Part shown: positions 45,546 through 56,394 of the stretch, one piece after another
How positions within the stretch are numbered: the first letter of the stretch is position 1
Layout of the letters: every line of letters begins with the position of its first letter
Source of the DNA: Magnolia sinica
Lineage: Eukaryota > Streptophyta > Magnoliopsida > Magnoliales > Magnoliaceae
NCBI RefSeq assembly: GCF_029962835.1
Contig: NC_080575.1
Coordinates: 42,508,336-42,572,335 of the forward strand
Length of the DNA stretch: 64,000 nt
Direction of reading: 5' to 3'
Translations under genes and position numbers: made by a program
Notes under the pieces: model-generated
Databases searched by the model: none
What the model saw: the letters and a program-made list of their open reading frames with translations, nothing else
What the model was told of the DNA's origin: nothing

Positions 45546-46326
45546 CCCTTATCTGACAAGCACGTCTGCCAATGATATGCCGCCATGCCTACCCAAGTAT
45601 CACCAAATCCGCTCTGGTCCAAAGTGCCTTGTTTCCTTACTTTATTTATAAAAATTTACAAATAAAAACCCTTCAAATAACACCATAGTATGTAAATATC
45701 ATACCTTCAGGGGTAAAATCGGAAAAAAAAAAAGAAAGAAAAAAAAAGAAAAAGAAAAAAAGAAGAAGATTGAAACTCTTCTTCTTTAAAATGGCAGCAC
45801 TACAATTTGTCGTGGTGCAAGGCGATTGTGGGGCCCACGTGATGTGTCATTTTATTCATTCCATCCATCATGTTAGCCCCCTCATATTCAACGTAGATCC
45901 AAAAGTCATGCTAATACAAGTGTCTTGCGAGCCACGTCACGGGTTAAAATGTTAAATCAGACCCAAAATCTCTAAATTCACCTGGTGTGGCCCACCTAAG
46001 TCTTAGAGTAGATATTTTTGATTTGCCCCTTCATCTCGGTGTCTCATGTCTGATGAATGACTAGGATGACTTATACACAACACGGTGTACCCCTCAAAAC
46101 CTCCGGAAAAGTTTTACTAGTTAGGCATCCCCTCCTAATTGTCCCATATGGTGTGGCCCACCTGAGTTTTTACTTGGAATGGATATTAGCCCGTGTCGAA
46201 ACATCTAAGGACGGCCTCAATGGACGGGACGGATATCTTGCACACATCACATGGGCCCCACAAAGCCCCGTACCACAGAGAGATCAGTATAGATTGGGCA
46301 CCGAGGCAGCCGCACTGCCGTCCTAC
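45546..46326. other. unassigned sequence with R1 fragments
   Basis: Includes a long purine run (A/G only, about 45720-45772) and two short R1-like phrases (ggtgtggcccacctaagtct at 45986; gtgtggcccacctgagtttt at 46151). No convincing gene. Confidence 0.4.
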
Positions 46327-47356
46327 GGACGCGCATTTCCTGCAGAGCCTTTCGCAGGAAGTTCCTGCGCTAAATGGGCTCACCGTGATTTTTGTGAGAC
46401 ATCCACCCCGTCCATCCGTTTTGTGAGCTCATTTTATAACTTGAACTCAAAAGAGAAAAGGATCCAAGACTCAAGTGGAACGCACTAAAGGAAAAGGTGG
46501 GTAGGGAAATGGGAAAGTACTTGGGAAATAGTAATTATTACAATTTCACTGCGTTTGAAAATTCATGGGAATTTGTGCCCATGAAATTGGTTCAAAAGAG
46601 ATAATTTTAATTTTTGAACTGCAAGGTAATGCGAATGATATATCCATTCTGTTAATATATTTTATTTTAATATTTTCAAGCATGAGGCAAAAAATGAAGC
46701 GGATCCAACGCTCAAGTAGCCCACGCCAAAAGAAACGGTGCTCCTACGAAGTTTTTAAGGGTAAGTATTCGATTTCCTTTTTTGTATGACATGATCCAAT
46801 TGAGTATTGGATATGCCTCCATTTTTTACTCATGCTATGAATTCAACTGGAATAATGGATGAACGGTGTAGATAAGCGAAATGCATCACAGTGGGACCCA
46901 TAGACATTTTGTAATATTCTTAGTTTTCGTGTCAAAAAGTAAGTAATCAAATCAAGTAAGTCGTAAATGTAAGAGGGAGTAATTATTACCTTTTTTAAGC
47001 TGCATTTACCATTTCACTCGAAAATCAAACAGGCCCTAAGGGTGTCATGGTAATTTACCTTACATGCCATTCATACCGTTTATGGCGTCATCTCTACTGG
47101 GATGAACTGGAAACACAAATATCATCCTGATTCAAAATTTCTGTGGCCCCACGAATATTTTAACCGTGGACGTTCAATACCCACGTTTTCGGCCCACTTG
47201 AGTATTGGATCGGCTCATTGGTTTCTTTTAAGTCCTGAAATGAGATCAAAATATGGATAGCCGGGGTGAATTTCTCACAAGCATCATCGGTGGGCTCCAC
47301 ATAGGTTCCCAGCGCAGGAACTTCCTACAAAAGGCTTCTGTAGTAAATCCGCGTCC
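46327..47356. mobile_element. MULE-type MITE, 1.03 kb, 9-bp target duplication
   Basis: Left end GGACGCGCATTTCC and right end (reverse) GGACGCGGATTTAC are inverted repeats. They continue through AGGAAGTTCCTGCGCT and 'accccgtccatcc' for about 100 bases. Flanks are CCGTCCTAC (46318-46326) and CCGTCCTAG (47357-47365), 8 of 9 identical, the 9-bp duplication expected of Mutator-type elements. The inside carries R1 phrases and no gene. Confidence 0.85.
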
Positions 47357-47365
47357 CCGTCCTAG

Positions 47366-47750
47366 CTTTGGGGACTTCCGCTTAATGGCGTAGATAACCT
47401 GGTCCGAACATGACCCCACATGCATGCTGAAGATGGATTTAGTACTTGTTTCCATACATGGGGGTACCACCTGCTGATTGGCCTTATCTAATGCTAGCTT
47501 GGAGACGTTCGGTCCCACCTGATTAATGTGGCTCAAGTAGGGCTCGGCTTGCCTGTTACAGGAATCCGAATTCCCCAGTAACCTCAAGCTCAAGCTTCGT
47601 GGGTAGTGTCATGTCTGGGTTGTATTCACTCTAACAGTCCGTTTCAAAAACTCATTTTAGACGTGAGCCTATACACTGGGGCTGTCAATGAGTTGTTATA
47701 GAAAATGTTTTGGTTAAAAAATATTTTAAATAAAAATATATAAATACATT
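47366..47750. other. unassigned sequence
   Basis: No gene, RNA or repeat recognised. The last five bases, ACATT (47746-47750), should be the TE-D target duplication, whose partner lies outside the window. Confidence 0.4.
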
Positions 47751-48527
47751 TGTTGAGGCCAAAATCTGGACCACCCTCCACGCAATATCTCACACCCCAC
47801 CCTCCACTCAATGCAGCGAACTTTTGACGGGCCCTGGTCTTGCGCAAAAGGGTAAGCAAATGAGACCCTGACTCAGCCGGGGGACCCTCCGATGCCTAAG
47901 TCAGGCTAGGGAATCTAGGTATAAGTCGAATGTAGAGAGAAGGTGCAAGATATTGCGTACCTGTAGCAATGGGGTCCCCTGATATTTAAATTGGTTGGTC
48001 GGACGATCCACATCCGTTAATCTCGGCATGATTCACTCAATTAGTGAGATATCGTAATCGTGGAGATATTATCCGCAATCTTTGGATCGTGCGGCGTATC
48101 GTGTCTTAAAGGTGCGTATCCTTAGATGAGATCTTCGGTCACGTCTACATCTGAGTTGATCTCCAGGCTCGGGATACGAAGTACCCTTACCCGGGCTCGG
48201 CCTCAGCCTCATCATGTGACATATTCGTACTCTGACTCGGCCTCAGATTGTGTAGACATGAGGCCGAGTACTAGCAGTCTGAGTCCATCGATAGATCACT
48301 AAGGTCAGGGTTCGCTGAATAGAGCTGAAGACGAGGACCAGGGCTCAGCTCAGTCATCCTTCTTCGGATGAGGACGAAAGTTCGTGTTGGCTAATCAATT
48401 GTAATTCTGAGTTGTGACTTAGGGGTCGGCCCCTATTTGACATAGTATCCTCTTTACGAGGCCTTGTTATCCGATCCGTGTAGCTCAGGCTAACTCTGAT
48501 TATCCTTGTACAGATTTCCCCATAACA
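47751..48527 (-). repeat. TE-D 3' LTR
   Basis: 777 bp. On the minus strand it runs from TGTTATGGGG, like the start of the TE-A LTR, to GGCCTCAACA. A polypurine tract (AATAGGGAGCTTC on the minus strand) lies directly outside its inner end. It includes a (A/G)CTCGG-rich section near 48190-48310. Confidence 0.88.
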
Positions 48528-48777
48528 GAAGCTCCCTATTCTCTTGGTCTGAGCCTAGACTTAGAGAGTAAACGCCTGGGGAAATGAAACGACGTCCCCA
48601 TGCCTCTGCTCATGATGGCGATTAGGATGATCGGGGCGCAATTAATGTGATCTGTTCACCTTAGATCCCACGTGATGTACTGCGGTTGCAACCCTTCGGC
48701 TTCTATCCATTTGGCGAACGAGGCATGACGACGGTTACGATTTGCAATCGGTGGATCGGAGGAGATAGCGCCATGTG

Positions 48778-48964
48778 CACGTGGGGGGACGAGGGGGCAC
48801 CTACAGCATTAATGACAATAAATGCTAAGAAGGCTCCATCCTCGAAGAGTGGGTTAGGACATATAACACTCTTCCACTGTCCCTTGGCGTTAGTGCCGAG
48901 CCACATTGGGTTCTGGAACGACCGCTTGCAATGATGGCACTGAGTAATGAAGCGGTTATATAAA
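48778..48964 (+). promoter_or_regulatory. promoter-like region of the TE-D opposite-strand gene
   Basis: CACGTG (48778-48783), the palindrome CATTAATG (48807-48814) and GGTTATATAAACC (TATATAA at about 48957-48963) lie in this order about 300-490 bases upstream of the ATG at 49265. The region lies just inside the 3' LTR, not within it. The same motifs precede the TE-A gene. Confidence 0.5.
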
Positions 48965-49028
48965 CCCCTCCCGCTCCCACTCTTCCCACTGCTTGCGCGC
49001 GCTCTTCATTTTCTCTATTCTTTCCTTC

Positions 49029-49135
49029 GAATCGTCTTCTGCCAAAAATCGCCTCCTGTCGAAAATCACCTTTCTGCTGGAAATCGCCCTTCACCAAAAA
49101 TTGCCCTCTGCCAGAAAAAGGGTTTTTATTGCCGG
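49029..49135 (+). repeat. short tandem repeats in the leader of the opposite-strand gene
   Basis: Five or so degenerate 18-19-base units of the type 'ctgccaaaaatcgcc' (ctgtcgaaaatcacc, ctgctggaaatcgcc, ttcaccaaaaattgcc, ctgccagaaaaagg) lie between the TATA box and the ATG. No function can be assigned. Confidence 0.6.
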
Positions 49136-49301
49136 ATAAAGGATTCTCGACCATCGGAGAAGGGATTCAGCTTAGCAGAAGCCATTGGAGTTAGGAAATT
49201 TTTTACTGGAGGAAATTGCCTGCAACGTTGTGAGTCCTCCAACACTTAAATACCTTTTTCCTGCATGTCGAGCAATTCTGAAGAAATGGAAGAGGTCCGA
49301 A

Positions 49302-49467
49302 GAGCTGGTTCAGAGTCCAAGCCAGAGACTACTGCCTCGGGGCCTGGAGAATCTGAAGGCTCTCTCGAGGTCATACCCCTTTACACTCCAGTCCTAGCCC
49401 AAAGAACTGCAAGTCAGAGGGCCAAGAGTGGAGGCAAGGGGCTAAAGAGGGCCCTCAGAGATCCTGC
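49302..49467 (+). repeat. 166-bp direct duplication, left copy
   Basis: Identical in length to 55325-55490 and different at 9 positions, all transitions. Codes for part of the opposite-strand protein (AGSESKPETTASGPGESEG...). It ends where the non-TE-D insert begins. Confidence 0.88.
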
Positions 49468-51410
49468 TCGGCTCCCAGCGTATATACGCCAGATTCCGAT
49501 CATGGGATCCTACAAGAAGGATTTTCCAATGTACATTTATCTCGTAATGAGCATAACCACAAGATTACCCAAACCATAAAGGCAACATCATCATCACATA
49601 TCCACTAATATAATTGTTTGAATACAATACTGAAAGAGAAATACATATATAAAATAAATCAAAGCTTCAGAAGACCATTGCACGCTCCAGGCTCAATGTT
49701 GCTGCAACCTAACATCACCTGCACGCATCTATCATGCATAAGCTTATAGAAAGCTTAGAGGGTGGTGTAAGTTTGTGCACAAGATAAGTACCAAGTATTC
49801 AACGCAATGACATAATCATATAATGTCGAAATAAGCGCAAGGTCATGAATCATACATTATCAGAATAAGCGAAAACATACTGATATGCCCATAAATACCA
49901 TCAGTCTTATCTAGGCTATGCGACGCAGAAATATAATAAAAACAATATCATATACTGATGAAGCAATGTAGATCAACTATGCAGTGCAGAGACAACAAAC
50001 CAAATATCAGATGTCGCTGATGCAATACAATATACAAATCCTGATGAGTAAAATAAACAGCGTCGGTCATACCATATGTCGCGGATGTAATGCAACATGG
50101 GCCTATCAGGCGCCGAGAGTATAATGCAATATGTAAATCCTGCTAAGTCCGTCTAGGCCATATAAGTGCAGAAACATAGTAACTCAAAATGCTTAGTACT
50201 GCGGATGCAATGTGACATGCGGTGCAAATGGAATGACCATGCTGGAGTGTGAAGTCGGGATGATAGTACGTAGTATCGCAGGCTACGGGGTCCACCACAA
50301 GGGACTCCTATCCAAACCAGTCTCATACCTAAATTTGGATAGCCAGACTCAATGTAGTAAACTCCTGATCTCAGGTTAGTCGCGCGCTCAACCGAAATCC
50401 TCGCCATGCGAAAGTACACGTAACAAATAGTTATGTACCACCAGCCCGAGTGGATAGTGAATGAATGAATAAATATGCAATTCCTGCTCAATAAGTCCAC
50501 ATATCAGTACGGTTACTCTCTGGGAAATCACCGGGGTCTATTACACTCCAAACCAGATTGCCGCCCCATCGCGCGCAACAAGGTGAGTGGAAGAGACCTC
50601 ACTATCCGCCTGCCAATATCGGGCCCGGCTCGTCGATAGCGGACCCATTCCTCGAGCTGGTCAGACTCAGCCTAGCATTGCCCCCTCCTCTCGGGTAGAT
50701 AAGGCCGTACCCCCTTCCAACCGACCACGACACAGTGAGAGACGTGGCCTAACGGTATACGGCCCTCATGCGCTCATGCATCCACTCGGTCTAGACGTTG
50801 GAGCAACCTCTGGAACCAAGAGGGTTTAGGGACTTTCACCCAGAGATATCTATAGCACCCCATGTAGAACAGATTTTCGGTGTCCCATCTGGCCATCCAC
50901 GAAATATCTGTGGAGGCTACGACCCTGATGTCGCTAGGGCGTATAGTGATCACAACACACAATGCAAGATGCATGGGTCATACAATCCAGTCATGCATCA
51001 ATCCTGCGCATACTGTGCACTCAGGTGAGACAATCTCTGCCTATCAGAGAGTCTCATAACAACCTGCCCAATGACATATGCAATGGTCAATCACATCTCA
51101 TAACAAACATACAGATGATGCGTATGGGCATGTGTCATGATGCTATGCGGTCACATACTCATAATCGGTATCAATATCGACATCGACAATCGACCTCGAC
51201 AATGTGGACATTTAACCAACATTGCCCTCAAGGAATAGCCCACATAGAGTCTAACGTATAGTGGACTCATGGCCTCACATAAGGGCCAAATATACAACAT
51301 CATAGGGCTCACTCAAGAGCTTAATACACATCATAATGGACCCTTCACATGAGCCTAACATACATCACAATGGGCCTCAACTACGAGTCGCATATACACC
51401 ATATGGGTCT

Positions 51411-51926
51411 GGACAATCGGCCTTGACAATTGAAATCGGCCTCGACAATCGAAATCGACACTTGAACTTGGCCTCGACAATCGAAGTCGGCCTCGATACT
51501 TGGCCTCGACAATCGGGATCAATCGATAATCAGAATCGGCAAATCAGTCACGTCAATCGGAATCGACAATCAGCCACGACAATCGGGATCAATCGATAAT
51601 GAGAATCGGCAAAACGGTCACGGCAATCGGAGTCGGTAATCGGTCACGACAATCGGATCGATCGATAATCAGAATTGACAAATCGGTCACGGCAATCGGA
51701 TCGATCGATAATCAGAATCGGCAAATTGGTCACAGCAATCGGAGTCGGTAATCGGTCACGACAATCGAAATCGATCGATAATCGGAATCGGTAAATCGGT
51801 CACGGTAATCGGAGTCGATAATCGGTTACAACAATCGGAATCGATCGATAATCAGAATCGACAAATCGGATCGATCGATAATCAGAATCGGCAAATCGGT
51901 CACGAGAATCGGAATCAGTAAGAATG
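51411..51926. repeat. minisatellite of 'caatcgg(a)atcgatcgataatc' units
   Basis: More than 500 bases made of the words AATCGG, GATCGATCGATAATC, GGCAAATCGGTCACGG and CGACAATCGG. A higher-order unit of about 70 bases recurs roughly seven times. GATCGATC palindromes recur in each unit. Not coding. Confidence 0.88.
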
Positions 51927-52339
51927 GGCCTAACAAGGCCTAAGGGAAGGTCACAATGAGGACATCTAACCATCATTGCTCATCAATGTGGCCATCTAAC
52001 TAATATTGCTCCTAAGGAGTGGCCCACATAGAGCCAAAGCTAAACATATAGTGGCTCATGGCCTCACACAAGGGCCTCATACATAACACAGTGGTCCGCA
52101 TACTATCTCAATGGGCCTTACATACATCAAATGGGCCACACCAACGGGCCTCATATACATCAAGTCGGGCCTCATCATATGGGTCGAAAATATATCACAA
52201 AGGGCCTCGTCCCATGGGCCTAATGCAATCATAATGGGCCTCACCACCTGAGCCTTACACATCAAGTGGGATGCATTGCATGGGCTGCACCAATGGGCCT
52301 CATATACATCAAATCGGGCCGCATCATGTGGTAGGTGAG

Positions 52340-54720
52340 CCCGGCACAGCAGGTGGGCCTTATGAATCACAGAATGGGCCCCACCAGCCGGATATACTAC
52401 GCATACATTACGGTGGGTCCCGTGGATGGATTGTATAGATGAAACACATATATCGTGCGGGACCCACGTCCCTGTATAGGACGGCATAAACAAAACACCA
52501 ACAGCATAGGTGGGTACCATATAAACAACATGGATTATACAATACATGTAACACGGTGAGTCCCACACATGTGGCCCACCAGAGTTTTGAATCGGCCTCA
52601 CGTCCATGTGGACGTGAGGATACAGAATACGTACATCAAGGTGGATCCCATCGTCCGCTGCCACTAGACGGTGGAGATCAAATACATCAGGGTGGGGTCC
52701 ACGCGTATGGCCCACCAGAACTTTAAATCTGCTTCATATGGGGTAGAAGGTGTGGATCAAAACAGGTGGACGGCATGGATGTAAACTACCTTCATCAAGG
52801 TCTGTCCCACCTTCCAGCCATCTAGACGGTGTGTATAAGACACATGTGTCCTGAGGTGCAGTCCACGTCCCACGTGTAGACATCACACACCAGGTGTGGT
52901 CCCACGTCCACCAATTGGATAGCATGGATGAGACACGTGCATCACGGTGGATTTCCACCGCTCAAGTATCTGGACGGGGTGAATACCACCTACACATTGA
53001 GGTGGGGTCCCACCGTCCTGGCTGATGGACGGTGTGGATAAAACATACACATCGTGGTGGGGTCCACACACGTGGCACATCAAATATATAATATAATATA
53101 TTATAATATATATGACACCAGAAGGGAGGTCTCCAGCGTCCAGGAAGAGATGGACGGCTGGGATAAAGAATACATGCATTAAGGTGGGACCCACGTAGCA
53201 GTGGCCCACCACATCATTGATATAATATATTATATTATATATAATATATTGATATTATATATGCATATACATACGTGTGTGTGTGTGTGTGAAACCGTGT
53301 GGGTGGCAGCGTCCAGTACAAATGGACGGCATGAATATAACATGTACATCACGCTGGCCCCACTGCAATGGACGCACGGACGGTACTGATTCAACACATA
53401 CATTGTGGTGATGTCCCTGTGCATGTGCTGGACACAGCACACTACACCACGTTGATTTCCACCGTCCAGATCACTGGACGGTGAAGATTAAACACATATA
53501 GCTTGCCGGTCTGGCCCACCGTCCCACGTGGACGGTAGGGATGAAACACATATACCAAAGGGTGGGTCCACACGTGTGGGACCCACCAGCCATAACATTT
53601 ATTAATATATTATATATATAAGTATATTTTACAATGCCAAGGTCTGGACGTCCACTGTCGGACGGTCTGGATTTCACATAGATACCATGGGGGACCCACC
53701 ATTTGGATGGACGGTGTGTGTGAAATACATACATTCAACATGGTGGGTCCCACCGCAAGGACGGTGCAGATAAGACCCATAAATCACTGTGAGCCCTACA
53801 CGCTGCAGGTGGACGGTCTGCACAAAACACCTGCATCACGGTGGCCTTGCACCGTCCCAGCTAGTCCAGCAAATGGACGGCTGATTACACACATACATCA
53901 TGTTGTGGCCCTCGTTCCAGCCATCTGGATGGTAGGGATGCAAAGCAAGTGGACGGCATGGGTGGCAGATGGATGGACAGCGTTGATAAATCACATGTAC
54001 ACATGGTTTCCACATACGTGTGGGTCCCACGGTAGCTGTCCAGCAGCAGACAGGTGGTTTTGAACAAAAACATACCTCATGTTGGGATCCACGGATCTGG
54101 ATGGCGTCACTGGGTGGGATGGCCCACCGTCCAGATGATGGAGGGCGCAGATAGAACCGATACATCACAGTGGCCCTGGACAGCACCGTCCAAATGGACA
54201 GTGCAGATAAATATATCAAGGTGGGCTCCACAGATCTGCTGATGGCGGCTGGGGTCCACATGACCCAGATGGATGGTGTGGCGCCGTAGGATTAGAGGTG
54301 GGTCCCACCGTCCAATCATATGGACGGTGTAGGTAGCCGGTGGAACCCACGGAACTGCTGTTTCAATACAGCGGCTATGCAGCTGGTTCAGTGCTCCAGC
54401 CAATCTACTTCCTAAGGTGGATCCCACGTGCATCAGGGCCCACCGAATATTACAATATAATAATATATATTATATATATCTCCAGCGTCCAGGTCCACTG
54501 GACGGCCGGCCTGGATGCAAAGTATATACACCATGTGGGGCCCCTTTGGAGGGACGGTGTTGGATATAACCATACATCAATGGTTGGCCCTACCCAGCAC
54601 GTCCAAATGGACGGCTGGATGGCATGAGTTCATCACAGTGGGCCACACAATTGTCACACAAAGAGAGAGAGAGAGAGATCGGATGGTGGAGGGACCCCGC
54701 CACTACGGGTCCCTCTTTGA
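52340..54720. repeat. degenerate tandem palindromic repeats (GTGGGTCCCACCGTCCA/TGGACGGT)
   Basis: About twenty TGGACGG(T/C) words spaced 50-100 bases apart, each preceded by GGTGGG(T)CCCACC-type sequence and followed by 'nGGATnAAACACATACATCA'. Each unit could fold on GTCCA/TGGAC. (AT)n-like tracts break the array at 53075-53112, 53221-53270, 53600-53625 and 54455-54480. Long frames within it (for example 52077-52715 on the minus strand) arise from the repeats and are not genes. Confidence 0.8.
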
Positions 54721-55324
54721 TTCAACACATACATCAAGATGGGTCCCACATTTGTGGCCCTTAAATCACAAATCAATTAAGAAAATCACCCACCTTAGAT
54801 CTCTTCTTCCTTCTTCCGCCAATGCATGCTAAAGCTCCAAATGAACAATTTCTACGGTTGGGATCAAACTTGGATGGTGGAGATGGGAGATAGAAGTGGG
54901 CCACACAAAGCTTCTCCCATGGAGAGCCATGAACGTGGGTTGCTTAGGAGGAAAAAAATGAGAGAGAAATGAGAGAGAGAGGTTGAAAGAGAGAGATGGG
55001 TGAGTGATGTGGTGGGTGTACTTTGTGTAAGAGAGAGTTTGACTTTGGGGGTTGCTTGGGGATGGGGTTGTACTTTGACATGTGAGGTGATGTGCAATTG
55101 ATTGATGGGATTTGATGTGATGTTCTCTTGGGTTTTGCAACAGCGCGGTGTTTTCCTCGAACTGAACGCGGGCCCACATCTTCTGGCCTGGGTATCACCT
55201 CGGTGTGCGAGACGCGGCATCGGAACCGCAGCGATGGTGCGGTCGCTAGGGTACAAGTCTCGGGTCGAACCGACTCTAAAATACAGGGTACAACTCAGGA
55301 TCGCGCGCCACTGCTATTTACGCG

Positions 55325-55490
55325 GAGCTGGTTCAGAGTCCGAGCCAGAGACTACTGCCTCGGGGCCCGGAGAATTTGAAGGCCCTCTCGAGGTCATACC
55401 CCTTTACACTCCAGTCCCGACCCAAAGAACTGCAAGTCAGAGGGCTAAGAGTGGAGGCAAGGGGCTAAAGAGGGCCCTCAGAGATCCCGC
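55325..55490 (+). repeat. 166-bp direct duplication, right copy
   Basis: Partner of 49302-49467. It is continuous on the right with the rest of the opposite-strand gene, so this copy and the left copy together bracket the insert. Confidence 0.88.
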
Positions 55491-56305
55491 AGGGCGATCG
55501 AAAGTAGGTCCCAAGGGAGGCAGGTAGAAACTACTAGTCCCTGGGGGCTTGATTTTGGTCGAGTCCTAGATGGCCCAAATCCGTGAAGACCATCAAATTC
55601 CTGACTCAATTCACATCCGAGCCCCTGCCCCATAGACCAAGCGAGATCTCTAGCTGAGGGGGAGATTGCTATCTTCATCTGTGCCCTCCAATGCATGCTT
55701 CAAATCCCCATCCATCATCTCTTGCGTAAACTGACAGCGCAGCTGAGAATTGCACCGGGGCAGCTGGTCCCAAACTCCTGGAGGATCCTCGCCTCCACTT
55801 TTGTCCTCTGGCATCGGGTGGGGAACCAGAGGCTGACGCCAGATGAGTTTCTATTTTTGTACATGGCCAAATTCGATAATTCGGATAAGGCCTGGTGGTA
55901 TTCTTGGTTAAGCCTCCATGCCTCCCGGGTCTGGTAAACCAACTTCCTTCTTCCAATAAGGACTGGAAGGGAAAGTGGTTCTGGGCCTCGAGAGAATGGG
56001 AGGCCCCTGCCTCTGAATTGGATAGACTGCGGGTCCGAGTCCCTATCAGATTTGTCAATCTAGGTCAGGCACTTCTTTTAGTCGCACTGCATGCTCGATT
56101 CATCCTTTTATGCCTAAACTCATTCTTTACTTCTGTTTGCAGCTCAGCTAAAGGGGGCCCCCAGACCTCTCTGTCCTTCAAAAGCGGCAGGTTAACCGAG
56201 TCCAAGTGCTCCCCACGGACCTGCGCACCTGGTTCGACCTCATCAGTCAGGAGAATTTGGTGTCTTCTGGCTTTTGTAGAATTCGCCCCACCCTTTTTGC
56301 TCTGG

Positions 56306-56394
56306 GTAAGCAGGGTATGGAACTTTGGAAGTTGATTTGTTGACATTTAGCTATTTGGTAATTCTTACTTGATCTAATTTCCTATTTTGAGCAG
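56306..56394 (+). other. intron-like segment in the TE-D opposite-strand gene
   Basis: Begins GTAAGC and ends TTTTGAGCAG, 89 bases, T-rich, with a possible branch point (TCTAAT). Joining the flanks keeps a frame (…LFAL, Gly, MEAGGSKRRK…). A second candidate, 56064-56142, begins GTCAGG and ends CTGTTTGCAG. Both fit plant introns on the plus strand and make no sense as part of minus-strand pol. Confidence 0.6.

Larger units (their letters stand above)
49468..55324. mobile_element. 5.86-kb non-coding insert inside TE-D, rich in minisatellites
   Basis: Not part of a Tat element and without pol or gag motifs. From the left: about 1.9 kb of ordinary sequence; an 'aatcgg' minisatellite (51411-51926); then about 2.5 kb of degenerate palindromic repeats (GTGGGTCCCACCGTCCA ... 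TGGACGGT) mixed with (AT)n tracts; then a pyrimidine-rich stretch and a GC-rich end. It may be a long LTR or a fragment of a gypsy element in reverse (the left end resembles chromovirus LTR sequence), but no TG...CA ends are seen. Its borders are set by the 166-bp duplication. Confidence 0.55.

Noticed and set aside
46057-46488. 143-residue plus-strand frame
   Set aside because: It crosses the left border of the 46327-47356 MITE (target duplication and terminal repeat), so it is not a conserved gene.
52077-52715. 212-residue open frame on the minus strand in the palindromic repeat block
   Set aside because: The residues simply repeat with the DNA units (HDICVSSIQSIHG-like), no domain is seen, and repeats lacking stop codons give such frames by chance.
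54829-55256. Overlapping Ser/Leu/His-rich frames on the minus strand near the end of the TE-D insert
   Set aside because: They come from a (GA)n-rich, low-complexity stretch open in three frames at once. No domain or codon pattern supports a gene.
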